From Pantoea sp. Lij88 (GTDB taxonomy: Bacteria; Pseudomonadota; Gammaproteobacteria; Enterobacterales; Enterobacteriaceae), in assembly GCF_030062155.1 (NCBI RefSeq), contig NZ_CP118269.1, positions 682,001-746,000 of the forward strand: a stretch of 64,000 nt of DNA. The letters are read 5' to 3'. Below are positions 37,717-44,990 of the stretch, piece by piece (position 1 is the first letter of the stretch; every line of letters begins with the position of its first letter). Position numbers and translations under genes: made by a program. Below the pieces are notes generated by a model. The model worked only from the letters and a program-made list of their open reading frames with translations. It was not told where the DNA came from and did not search any database.

Positions 37717-38721
37717 ATGATCGATTTTTCCGTTATCTGGTTTGTGATTATCGTCTTCGCAACCCTGATGTATATCGTGATGGATGGTTTCGACCTGGGT
37801 ATTGGTCTGCTGTTCCCGTTCAACAAAGATGCCGGTGAGCGCGACATGATGGTGAACACCGTCGCGCCGGTCTGGGATGGTAATGAAACCTGGCTGGTTC
37901 TGGGTGGCGCAGGCCTGTTTGGTGCGTTCCCGCTGGCCTATGCGGTGATTACCGATGCGCTGTCGATTCCGCTGACCGCCATGCTGATTGGCCTGATTTT
38001 CCGTGGTGTCGCCTTTGAGTTCCGCTTCAAGGCGGTTGAAGGCCACCGGGCATTCTGGGACAAATCGTTTATTGCCGGTTCCGTCATCGCTACCTTCAGT
38101 CAGGGTGTTGCGGTCGGTGCGTTCCTGGATGGCATTCCGGTTGAGGGACGCCGTTTCGCCGGTTCCGCACTGGACTGGCTGGCACCGTTCCCGCTGTTCT
38201 GCGGCGTAGGCCTGGTTGTGGCGTATGCGCTGCTGGGCTGTACGTGGCTCATCATGAAGACCGAGAACGAGCTGCACCGCAAGATGTCTGCGCTGGCGAC
38301 GCCGCTGGTGATCGCGCTGTTAGTGATTATCGGCATCGTCAGTCTGTGGACACCGTTTGCGCATGCGGATATCGCGCATCGCTGGTTCAGCAAGCCCAAT
38401 CTGTTCCTGTTCCTGCCGGTTCCGGTGCTGGTGTTGCTCTGTTCGTGGGGCATTGTGCGCGCCATCAAGCGTGAGGCGCACTATTCACCGTTCCTGCTGA
38501 CGCTGGCGCTGGTCTTCCTGGGCTTCTCCGGTCTGGGTATCAGTGTATGGCCAAACATTATTCCGCCATCCGTGACCATCTGGGATGCCGCGTCGCCGCC
38601 GCAGAGCCAGGCGTTTATGCTGGTGGGCAGCCTGCTGATTATCCCGATGATCCTGGGTTACACCTTCTGGAGCTACTACGTGTTCCGTGGAAAAATCAAA
38701 GCAGATGAAGGATATCATTGA
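37717..38721 (+). CDS. cioB: Cytochrome bd-type quinol oxidase subunit II (CioB type)
   Basis: The 334-residue protein has about eight membrane segments and the CydB start (FVIIVFATLMYIVMDGFDLGIG), followed by VWDGNETWLVLGGAGLFGAFP, which is highly conserved in the family. It binds no haem itself and supports subunit I. The start ATG lies one base after the subunit I stop, so the two are coupled; an in-frame extension upstream would run inside the first gene. The stop overlaps the region of the small third gene. Confidence 0.92.
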   Translation: MIDFSVIWFVIIVFATLMYIVMDGFDLGIGLLFPFNKDAGERDMMVNTVAPVWDGNETWLVLGGAGLFGAFPLAYAVITDALSIPLTAMLIGLIFRGVAFEFRFKAVEGHRAFWDKSFIAGSVIATFSQGVAVGAFLDGIPVEGRRFAGSALDWLAPFPLFCGVGLVVAYALLGCTWLIMKTENELHRKMSALATPLVIALLVIIGIVSLWTPFAHADIAHRWFSKPNLFLFLPVPVLVLLCSWGIVRAIKREAHYSPFLLTLALVFLGFSGLGISVWPNIIPPSVTIWDAASPPQSQAFMLVGSLLIIPMILGYTFWSYYVFRGKIKADEGYH

Positions 38722-38722
38722 T

Positions 38723-38896
38723 ATGAAAAGCCTCAGCAGCATGAAAGACCACAATCACCATGAAGAGACGAAAGCGCCGTGGTGGAAGCGTGTGATGTGG
38801 CTGGTGTTTATCTATGCCGCCAGCGTGCTGGCACTGGGCGTCGTCGCCTCGCTGTTCCGCATGATGATGACTGCAGCGGGTATGCGTAGTCATTAA
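38723..38896 (+). CDS. Small membrane protein of the cytochrome bd operon, DUF2474
   Basis: The 57-residue protein has a charged N-terminus (KDHNHHEETKAPWWKRV) and one membrane helix (MWLVFIYAASVLALGVVASLF). DUF2474 proteins are encoded after cioAB-type oxidases in many proteobacteria (CioZ-like) and correspond in position to CydX, a small accessory subunit of E. coli CydAB. I chose the ATG at 38723, two bases after the subunit II stop with AAGGAT upstream; ATGs at 38705 and 38741 are possible alternatives. Confidence 0.78.
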   Translation: MKSLSSMKDHNHHEETKAPWWKRVMWLVFIYAASVLALGVVASLFRMMMTAAGMRSH

Positions 38897-38923
38897 TTGT
38901 CTGGCATAGCAAGTACAGGCTCA

Positions 38924-38998
38924 GGGAGCATACGTCCTCCGCAAAGACGCAAAACGCCATTCCTGGCCAGCGATGCTTTGCACCTGGCTTATGCTCCC
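38924..38998. repeat. Short fold-back repeat related to the 11.7-kb element
   Basis: GGGAGCATA and TATGCTCCC close a 75-base inverted structure. On the minus strand its core (GGAATGGCGTTTTGCGTCTTTGCGG region) resembles the right part of the 11660-11844 element (GGGATGGCGGCTTTTGCGTCTTT). It lies between the oxidase operon and its terminator, suggesting a dispersed intergenic repeat family. Confidence 0.5.
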
Positions 38999-39024
38999 AC
39001 CGCTTTATGTTTTGCGTTGTCTGA

Positions 39025-39049
39025 AGGCTGACGTTAGTCAGCCTTTTTT
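39025..39049 (+). terminator. Terminator of the cytochrome bd operon
   Basis: AGGCTGAC-GTTA-GTCAGCCT is a perfect 8-bp stem with a 4-base loop, followed by TTTTT. It lies 128 bases after the DUF2474 gene, beyond the repeat. Confidence 0.85.
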
Positions 39050-39188
39050 AGTTAGTAACCTAAGCAATTAATGCGGAATCGCCCCGAACAGGCGCGTGCG
39101 CCTTACCCTTTCCTTACACCGATTCGCGATTTTTGTTATCCTTTTGTGACGAAAATCCCAGTCCTAACCCGCGTCGTAAATCGCCATC

Positions 39189-40058
39189 ATGCTCAGTCAG
39201 GCTATTAAAAAACAGCACATTAACGATCTGGTCGAGTGGATAGAAGCCAATCTCACCGACGATCTCAATATCGATCAAATCACCCTGAAATCGGGTTATT
39301 CGAAGTGGCACATGCAGCGCATGTTCAAGGAGATGACTGGACAGACGCTGGCGGCGTATACCCGTAAACGACGTCTGACGATGGCGGCCATGGCACTGCG
39401 TCTGACGCGCATGACGCTGATCGATATCGCCGTCCGTTTTGGTTTTGATAACCAGCAAAACTTCACCCGTGTATTTAAAGGCCACTTTTCGCTGACGCCT
39501 GGCGCGTTTCGCCGTATTCCCCATTTGCCGGTGAAGAATTTCCATGGCCGCATTCTGGTGCGATCGCTGGCAGAGCGTGCAACGCTGGTGGAACGCGAAG
39601 AGGCGCTGCCGCTGCGCGGAGAGACGCAGGAGTGGGAGTGTAAGTTCGGAGACTACATTGCCGACCACGATCATCGGGTCGCCGATCAGGCGCGGCAACT
39701 GGTCGCGCTGGCGGGCAGCCAGGTAAAGCAGGGCTGGTTAGGCTTTGAATATGGCCCCGGCCACAGTTCGGCTGACCAGCAGAATATCAGCCTGTTTCAG
39801 GCGCTGGAGCCGCAATATGCCGGACTGCTGGATGACCACACCGACACCTGGAGTGAAGTTCCGGGCCTCTATGCGTCGATTCGCTGGAGCGGCAGGCCGG
39901 AGCAGCTGACGCGCTTTATCGAGGATATCTACTATCAGCATCTGCCCGCGCTGGGTGTCTCCCGCCGTCCGGGTAAAGATCTGTTGCGGCTCGACTTTGC
40001 ACAGTGTCAGCCCGACTGGCTGAGCGGCGTATTTTCTATTCCGGTGATGCAGGCGTAG
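39189..40058 (+). CDS. AraC/XylS-family regulator, Rob-like
   Basis: The 289-residue protein begins with an AraC DNA-binding domain of the SoxS/MarA/Rob type (about 8-110): SGYSKWHMQRMFKEMTGQTL and DIAVRFGFDNQQNFTRVFK are the two helix-turn-helices. The C-terminal half (about 125-289) resembles the GyrI-like effector domain of Rob in length and layout, with WSEVPGLYASIRWSG and LPALGVSRRPG. It is not close enough to be called Rob itself. SoxS-type regulators control efflux and oxidative-stress genes; the small secreted protein gene downstream may be a target. Confidence 0.85.
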   Translation: MLSQAIKKQHINDLVEWIEANLTDDLNIDQITLKSGYSKWHMQRMFKEMTGQTLAAYTRKRRLTMAAMALRLTRMTLIDIAVRFGFDNQQNFTRVFKGHFSLTPGAFRRIPHLPVKNFHGRILVRSLAERATLVEREEALPLRGETQEWECKFGDYIADHDHRVADQARQLVALAGSQVKQGWLGFEYGPGHSSADQQNISLFQALEPQYAGLLDDHTDTWSEVPGLYASIRWSGRPEQLTRFIEDIYYQHLPALGVSRRPGKDLLRLDFAQCQPDWLSGVFSIPVMQA

Positions 40059-40266
40059 CCAGCAGGGCAGGGCACGTGGCTCAAATGCATAATTCGTGCG
40101 GTAAATTGTGACAAACCGCACGATTCTATAAACTAACTCGCCCGTCTGGCGTAAAATCCTCTCCCGAAACCCTGTCATACCTGAATCATCGTGCATCTGT
40201 GATGGGGCTGGAACATTCATCTGCATTTCAGGCCTTTTCCGGCCAAAAAGACAAACGAAGACAACT

Positions 40267-40461
40267 ATGCGACGCTTAATGATTTCACTGATTCTGGCAT
40301 TGCCTGTGACGGCAATGGCGCAGCAGGCTGAGCCTTTCTCACCGCCTGCCGGACTGCATCCGCACTCTCAGGCCTCTCAGCATGAAATTCTGGGTGACGG
40401 TGAGCTGCCGGAACACACCAGCAGTAACGCTTCCCTCTCCGGATTCAACGACACACTGTAA
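40267..40461 (+). CDS. Small predicted periplasmic protein, unknown function
   Basis: The 64-residue product has a convincing signal peptide (MRRLMISLILALPVTAMAQQ, cleavage after AMA) and a short polar mature part ending SGFNDTL, with several His, Pro and Ser. I do not recognise the family. It follows the Rob-like gene by 208 bases on the same strand, and the spacer contains possible promoter DNA, so it may be separately transcribed. The ribosome site is weak (GAAGACA). A stem CCGGCT/AGCCGG lies just after it. Confidence 0.55.
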   Translation: MRRLMISLILALPVTAMAQQAEPFSPPAGLHPHSQASQHEILGDGELPEHTSSNASLSGFNDTL

Positions 40462-40606
40462 GTGCTGATGCGCTGCCAGACCTGGCGGCGCAACATGACC
40501 GGCTCGTCAGAAGCCGGCCTGCCTGTTTTACTACACCCGCTTATACCTCTCTCTGAATGCTTATCAGGGCTGCTTCACGCCTGTGATAAGCACATCTGTA
40601 CCTGCA

Positions 40607-40663
40607 TAAAATATATCTTAATCCGCCTGATCGCATTTTTCGTTCTTGTTCTTAAAATATATC
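40607..40663. repeat. Direct repeat TAAAATATATC upstream of yqjH
   Basis: TAAAATATATC occurs twice (40607-40617 and 40653-40663), 46 bases apart start to start, 110 and more bases before yqjH. Two copies of an AT-rich word in this place suggest regulator sites, possibly for the linked PadR-family protein YqjI (inference). Confidence 0.4.
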
Positions 40664-40687
40664 ATAGCTAATCTCCCGGCGTGAGAT

Positions 40688-40706
40688 GAGAATGATTGTT
40701 ATTTCA
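40688..40706. promoter_or_regulatory. Candidate Fur box upstream of yqjH
   Basis: GAGAATGATTGTTATTTCA matches the 19-base Fur consensus GATAATGATAATCATTATC at 12 positions, with the best match in the left half. It lies 67 bases before a siderophore-iron reductase gene, where iron repression is expected. Confidence 0.45.
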
Positions 40707-40773
40707 TTACAGTTTCATGACAGTGAGCATGCCCCTGAATCATGGGCATAGATCCCGATTGAGGAGAGAGAAT

Positions 40774-41556
40774 ATGACTGCATCAGCCAATCAGCGCTTA
40801 CCCCAGCGCGTCCGTAATGAACTGCGTTTCCGCCATATTCAGGTCGCCAGTAAAACCCATATTGCCGGTAAATTCTGGCGCATCCGGTTCAGCGGCAGCG
40901 ATCTGGCGGGCTTTACGTCGCCAGGCTTCGATGATCACATCAAGTTATTTTTCCCTTCCGCTGAAGGTGAAACACTGGCTCTGCCGCAGATGACCGACGC
41001 GGGAATTGTCTGGCCTGAAGGTCTGCGTCCGCAGGCGCGCGATTACACGCCGCTGGAATTTGATGGTGTCTCTTCACTGACCCTCGATTTCTATATTCAT
41101 CAGCAGGGCGTCGCGAGTGACTGGGCAACCCAGGCGCAGGTGGGCGATAAACTGATTGTTGGTGGGCCGCGCGGTTCGCTGGTGGTGCCGACCGATTATG
41201 CGTTTCAGCTTTACGTCTGCGACGAAACCGGGTTGCCAGCCTTTGCACGCCGTCAGCGTGACGCAGACGCACAGGCGCTGCACCTCTATGCCTTTACCGA
41301 TGAAGCAACGGGCCGCGACTATTTACCGGATACGACTGACGTAACGACAAACTGGCTGGGCAATGGTCAGATGCAGAAAGCGCAACTCAGCCAGCTGATT
41401 GCCCGGCTGGATCACATCGCTATCCCGACGGAGGATTACTTTATCTGGCTGACCGGCGAAGGTGAGTTCGTCAAAGCGCTGTCTGACTACTTTACGGTTC
41501 AGCGCGGCCTCAGCAGTGATTTTGTTCGCGCGGTGGCCTACTGGCACCAGAAGTAA
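40774..41556 (+). CDS. yqjH: NADPH-dependent ferric-chelate reductase (siderophore-interacting protein)
   Basis: YqjH-type enzymes use FAD and NADPH to reduce iron held by siderophores in the cytoplasm. The 260-residue protein has an FAD-binding barrel (about 20-135, with RDYTPLEFD, the RxYTxR-like flavin motif) and an NADPH-binding domain (about 140-255, GGPRGSLVVP, CDETGLPAFARR, WLTGEGEFVKALSDYF). I used the ATG at 40774, preceded by GAGGAGAG; an in-frame ATG at 40696 lies in the Fur-box region. It forms a pair with the downstream PadR regulator. Confidence 0.9.
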   Translation: MTASANQRLPQRVRNELRFRHIQVASKTHIAGKFWRIRFSGSDLAGFTSPGFDDHIKLFFPSAEGETLALPQMTDAGIVWPEGLRPQARDYTPLEFDGVSSLTLDFYIHQQGVASDWATQAQVGDKLIVGGPRGSLVVPTDYAFQLYVCDETGLPAFARRQRDADAQALHLYAFTDEATGRDYLPDTTDVTTNWLGNGQMQKAQLSQLIARLDHIAIPTEDYFIWLTGEGEFVKALSDYFTVQRGLSSDFVRAVAYWHQK

Positions 41557-41627
41557 GCGGCTCTGGCAATTGAGTTTTGCCTGGCGGCGGACTACCATCA
41601 ATCCGACTTTTTCCCGCAGGGCAGGCC

Positions 41628-42167
41628 ATGAAACAGCATCCGAACTCCACATCATCTGACGATCAGACTGCGCGCGCAGGGGGGTGCAGCGGACGACGCA
41701 AACGACGCGAAAAGATGCTGGAAGCCGGTGAGATTCGCCTGCTGATGCTCCATTTCCTGGCGCAGAATGCGGCGCACGGCTATGAGCTGATCAAGTCGGT
41801 CGAGGAGTTGTCGAAGGGAGAGTATTCACCCAGTCCGGGGATCATCTACCCCAATCTGACGCTGCTGGAAGAGATGGAGGCGATTGAGGTGGTGGATGCG
41901 CAGGCCGCGCGTAAAGCCTACCGCCTGACCGCAACGGGAGAGGCGCAGCTGGCAGAGAACCTGGAAACGGTCTCCAGCCTGATAACGCGGCTCTCTACGC
42001 TGGCGATTCTGGTCAATAACCGCAGCATTCCTGCTGTAGAGCAGGCGATCCATGGGCTGAAGGTCGCGCTGAACCGGCGGCTGGCGCAGGAAGATATCTC
42101 AGAAGCCGCGCTGCAGACGCTGATTAAGGCGCTGCACGACGCGGCTGAAAAAATCACTCACAGCTAA
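41628..42167 (+). CDS. yqjI: PadR-family regulator, YqjI-like
   Basis: The 179-residue protein has a PadR winged helix (about 30-110: LEAGEIRLLMLHFLAQNAAHGYELIKSVEEL, SPSPGIIYPNLTLLEEM) and a helical C-terminal dimerisation part. In E. coli YqjI is a nickel-responsive repressor of itself and yqjH. There the N-terminus is a long His/Cys-rich metal-binding stretch; here the matching part is short and has only one His and one Cys, so nickel sensing may be lost or different. I chose the ATG at 41628, preceded by GGGCAGG. Its stop abuts the convergent SelW-like gene. Confidence 0.82.
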   Translation: MKQHPNSTSSDDQTARAGGCSGRRKRREKMLEAGEIRLLMLHFLAQNAAHGYELIKSVEELSKGEYSPSPGIIYPNLTLLEEMEAIEVVDAQAARKAYRLTATGEAQLAENLETVSSLITRLSTLAILVNNRSIPAVEQAIHGLKVALNRRLAQEDISEAALQTLIKALHDAAEKITHS

Positions 42168-42464
42168 TCAGCTGATTTCAGCTTTGTTTTTGTCGATGTG
42201 GCCCAGGGTACGATCCGGGAAACAGATGTCGCGCACGCGCTGTTTCAGCGTGGTCGCATCCGGGAAGCCGCCATCGCGCTTACGTTCCCACAGCAGATGC
42301 TCATCCAGCGTAATCTCAAAGATACCGCCGGTGCCGGGTTTCAGCGTCACCTCCGCCAGATCCTCAGCGAAAGTGTGCAGAAGCTCCTGTGCCATCCACG
42401 CTGACCGCATCAGCCAGTTGCATTGCATACAGTAGTGAATAACAACCACAGGTTTTTGCGCCAT
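42168..42464 (-). CDS. SelT/SelW/SelH-family thioredoxin-fold protein
   Basis: The 98-residue Rdx-family protein has the redox motif CMQCNW (Cys-x-x-Cys, near residues 12-15) in a beta-alpha-beta start VVVIHYCMQCNWLMRSAWMAQ, and the family segment GTGGIFEI. Animal SelW has selenocysteine at the second position of the motif; here both are cysteine. It is a small cytoplasmic thiol protein of unknown partner. It is transcribed alone toward yqjI. Confidence 0.85.
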   Translation of the reverse strand: MAQKPVVVIHYCMQCNWLMRSAWMAQELLHTFAEDLAEVTLKPGTGGIFEITLDEHLLWERKRDGGFPDATTLKQRVRDICFPDRTLGHIDKNKAEIS

Positions 42465-42588
42465 AACTCTATTCCTTTACGTGTTGATAAATGCCAGTGC
42501 ATTCGGGTTAAAAAAGTGTGCGCTGTGGTTATTCATTAATGCGTAAAACTCGTAAAAACAATCTGTTACTGCATTTCATCGGGTACAG

Positions 42589-42623
42589 GCCTTGCTTCAT
42601 CAGCATGCTGATCGGCTTTTTTT
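42589..42623 (+). terminator. Orphan intrinsic terminator
   Basis: The perfect palindrome ATCAGCATGCTGAT, enlarged by GCC/GGC, is followed by seven T on the plus strand. No plus-strand gene precedes it after yqjI, because the SelW-like gene on the minus strand begins at 42464. It may end a small RNA of about 100 bases. The rest of the 42465-42934 spacer shows nothing else that I can support. Confidence 0.5.
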
Positions 42624-42934
42624 ATGGCTTTTATGCAGCGCCATTTTTGTTATGCCGGGAAGCAAGGGAGTGAATACTAACAACTAATCAGGTGATTCGC
42701 GCCTGTGTCACCTCGTTTTAGGAGATTGACTAAAACGCGTCAGCCTCAAAGAAGTATGAAACGGGTACGCGCCGCTCTCAGCCTCTGTTGCTGAGGGGGA
42801 ACAGGCGAAGCGTAAACCGCCCGGTATTCTGCTGTCAATCCTGACCGTTTCGCTTTAAAAACATCGCCTTGCGTGTTTTTATTCGCTGATTTTGCGCTAT
42901 ACCTGGAGTTCCGGACAGTCTTAAGGAGACCATA

Positions 42935-43432
42935 ATGGCAAAATCATTAGATCAAACCGCTGAGCAACTGGGTAACATTTTACTCTCCTCCGGACTTCAT
43001 CTGGCGACCGCCGAATCCTGTACCGCCGGGCTGATCAGCATGACGCTGGCCGCGGTAGAAAACAGCGGCGACTTCTATACCAGCGGCTTCGTGACCTACA
43101 GCGAAAATGCCAAAATCCGTCTGCTGGGGGTACATCCAGACACGCTGAAACAGCATACGGCGGTGAGCGAACAGACAGCGAGGGAGATGGTGCAGGGAGC
43201 CTGCGCCCGCTCGGGTGAACCGGTGGGATTATCGATCACCGGCTATGCCGGACCGGATGGCGGTGAAGATGGCACACCGGCAGGCACCATCTGGTTTGGC
43301 TGGGTATTGCCTGATGGCAGGGACGAGGCGGAATGCCACCAGTTCAGCGGCGATCCAAAATCGGTGATGGAGCAGGGCACGCAGTTCGCGCTGGAAGGGC
43401 TGATCAAATGGCTGCAGCGAGCCGATCGATAA
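42935..43432 (+). CDS. CinA C-terminal family nicotinamide-nucleotide amidase (PncC-like)
   Basis: The 165-residue protein is a single CinA C-terminal domain. Its motifs TAESCTAGLIS (catalytic Ser/Lys-dyad region), GFVTYSENAKIRLLGV and SITGYAGPDGGEDGTPAGTIWFGW are intact. PncC enzymes deamidate nicotinamide mononucleotide to nicotinate mononucleotide in NAD recycling. E. coli has PncC (YgaD) and a paralogue YdeJ; this sequence resembles YdeJ at several places, so activity is less certain than fold. AAGGAGAC precedes the ATG. Confidence 0.85.
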   Translation: MAKSLDQTAEQLGNILLSSGLHLATAESCTAGLISMTLAAVENSGDFYTSGFVTYSENAKIRLLGVHPDTLKQHTAVSEQTAREMVQGACARSGEPVGLSITGYAGPDGGEDGTPAGTIWFGWVLPDGRDEAECHQFSGDPKSVMEQGTQFALEGLIKWLQRADR

Positions 43433-43457
43433 AGGCGCGGTGTACGCGCCTTTAAAA
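43431..43457. terminator. Bidirectional terminator between the amidase gene and acuI
   Basis: AAAGGCGCG-GTGTA-CGCGCCTTT is a perfect 9-bp stem between convergent genes, with A and T ends that serve both strands. Confidence 0.65.
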
Positions 43458-43461
43458 GCGG

Positions 43462-44445
43462 TTAGCGGCAGTCGACAATCAGGCGACCCTGTACTTTGCC
43501 ATCCAGCAGTGCCTGCGCACCTTCTCTGGCTTCACTCAGCGGAATAACCCGGCTCAGCTTATTGAGCCGTTCGCTATCCATCAGTTCACCGAGTCGTTGC
43601 CACGCCTGCTCACGAAGCGGCTTCGGACACATCACGCTATCGACCCCGGCCAGCGTAACGCCACGCAAAATAAAGGGTGCAACGCTGGCTGGCAGATCGA
43701 GTCCCTGTGCCATACCGCAGGCGGCAACTGCGCCGTCCCGCTGAGTCGCGGCCAGCACGTTTGCCAGAGTATGACTGCCGACGCTGTCTATCGCGGCGGC
43801 CCAGCGCTCTTTTGCCAGCGGTTTGCCGGGCTCGGAGATCTCTTCACGGTCAATGACCGATGCTGCGCCCAGCGTGTCGATCAGATACGCATGGTCGCTC
43901 GCACGTCCGCTCGACGCGATCACCTCATAGCCCAGACGCGCCAGCAGGCTGACGCTATAGCTGCCGACACCGCCACTGGCCCCGGTCACCAGCACCGGAC
44001 CCCGGTCAGGTTTGATGCCCTGCTTTTCCAGCGCCATCACGCAGAGCATCGCGGTCAGTCCGGCTGTACCGATGGCCATGGTCTGTAACGGGCTCAGCGT
44101 GGCGGGCGGGCGCACCAGCCAGTCGCCGCTGACGCTGGCTTTCTGCGCCAGGCCGCCCCACTGTTTTTCGCCTACGCCCCAGCCTGTCAGCAGCGCCACA
44201 TCATCCTCTTTCCAGTCGGGATGGCGGCTGGCCGTCACCCGTCCCACAAAGTCGATACCCGGCACCATCGGGAACTGGCGCACAATCGGGCCTTTGTTGC
44301 AGATAGCCAGGGCATCTTTGTAATTCAGGGATGAGTAGCTGACGTCGAGCGTGACATCGTGGTCGGGCAGTTGGGATTCGGGGAGATCTTTCAGCAGGGA
44401 ACGGTAACCTTGTTCGTCATTTTCAATGACCAGTGCCTTGAACAT
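43462..44445 (-). CDS. acuI: Acrylyl-CoA reductase AcuI (YhdH)
   Basis: The 327-residue medium-chain dehydrogenase matches E. coli AcuI/YhdH (324). It reduces the toxic intermediate acryloyl-CoA with NADPH. The GroES-like part reads SSLNYKDALAI and VPGIDFVGRV; the Rossmann motif is TGASGGVGSYS with the NADPH-type SSGR stretch after it. There are no zinc ligands, as usual for this subfamily. I chose the ATG at 44445 with GGAGG upstream; an in-frame start 16 codons earlier is not conserved. Confidence 0.92.
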   Translation of the reverse strand: MFKALVIENDEQGYRSLLKDLPESQLPDHDVTLDVSYSSLNYKDALAICNKGPIVRQFPMVPGIDFVGRVTASRHPDWKEDDVALLTGWGVGEKQWGGLAQKASVSGDWLVRPPATLSPLQTMAIGTAGLTAMLCVMALEKQGIKPDRGPVLVTGASGGVGSYSVSLLARLGYEVIASSGRASDHAYLIDTLGAASVIDREEISEPGKPLAKERWAAAIDSVGSHTLANVLAATQRDGAVAACGMAQGLDLPASVAPFILRGVTLAGVDSVMCPKPLREQAWQRLGELMDSERLNKLSRVIPLSEAREGAQALLDGKVQGRLIVDCR

Positions 44446-44570
44446 GCAGCCTCCGGCAGAGTGGGAAAGAGAAGATAAGTTTACGCCTGGCAAAGGTAAT
44501 GCGGTAGGGCAATGGCCGACTCTGCGGGTAAGGGCGGCGGCAGGCGCGTAAAAATGGGCAGCAAGCTATT

Positions 44571-44593
44571 TGCATAAATCTGCATATAATTCA
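44571..44593. promoter_or_regulatory. Possible ArgR-like boxes upstream of the speC leader
   Basis: TGCATAAATCTGCATA followed by TAATTCA gives overlapping TGCAT and ATTCA half-sites like those in arginine boxes, but with 3-base rather than 4-base spacing in the best pair. The site is about 170 bases before the leader ORF in AT-rich promoter DNA. This is a weak call. Confidence 0.22.
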
Positions 44594-44765
44594 GATAATT
44601 AGTCGTATTGTGAAGTTTTTATGATAAATAGACTATAAAAATCATATTGTTACATTTAATCGGGGTGACTGAATAATTGCCTGGCTCGGGTTGTCCATGC
44701 CTGAAAAAGATGACATTATGACCGCCACTTTTTGACCCTGCTTCTTTACCACAGAGGACGTCGCC

Positions 44766-44867
44766 ATGTCCGGTTCACCGCGCACTCGCCCGGATTACCG
44801 TTCGCTTTTTCCGGCGCTCACCGGGCTTTCCTCATTTCCGCACTCTGCGTTATTCCTCATGCGGTGA
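44766..44867 (+). CDS. Candidate 33-residue leader peptide of speC
   Basis: An ATG with a good ribosome site (AGAGGA, 7 bases upstream) opens a 33-codon frame starting MSGSPRTRPDY and ending ALFLMR before TGA. It lies 123 bases before speC and is followed by four hairpins, the last of which covers the speC ribosome site. E. coli speF is controlled by a 34-residue leader peptide (SpeFL) that captures ornithine in the ribosome; this peptide also ends in Arg after an aromatic and Ser-rich stretch but does not share the SpeFL motif. A leader role is inference. Confidence 0.5.
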   Translation: MSGSPRTRPDYRSLFPALTGLSSFPHSALFLMR

Positions 44868-44879
44868 GGCCAGCCAGGC

Positions 44880-44983
44880 CGCAGCTGTGGGGCTTTTCTC
44901 CACGGGCTGCGTAATGCTGAATAATTCGCCGGGGCGCTGTCCCCATGATTGTGCCTCAGGCACTTCCTCCCTGACGTTAGGGA
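44880..44983 (+). promoter_or_regulatory. Hairpin series in the speC leader, last one masks the ribosome site
   Basis: Four stems follow the leader ORF: CGCAGC...GCTGCG with inner GTGG/CCAC (44880-44911), GGGG/CCCC (44931-44944), GTGCC-TCA-GGCAC (44951-44963) and TCCCT-GACGTT-AGGGA (44968-44983). The AGGGA of the last stem is the only Shine-Dalgarno for speC, 7 bases before its ATG. This is the usual layout of a translation or attenuation switch coupled to an upstream ORF. Confidence 0.5.
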
Positions 44984-44990
44984 TTCTGTT

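Noticed and set aside
40462..40671. 69-codon frame after the small periplasmic protein gene
   Set aside because: It begins right at the preceding stop without a ribosome site and reads through a hairpin and the AT-rich yqjH control region.
44571..44593. Firm ArgR operator before speC
   Set aside because: The half-sites have the wrong spacing for a standard pair, so it is kept only as a weak feature and not as a finding.
44732..44914. Alternative 60-codon frame overlapping the speC leader
   Set aside because: It would start at TTG without a ribosome site and read through the first hairpin; the 33-codon frame has the better initiation signals.
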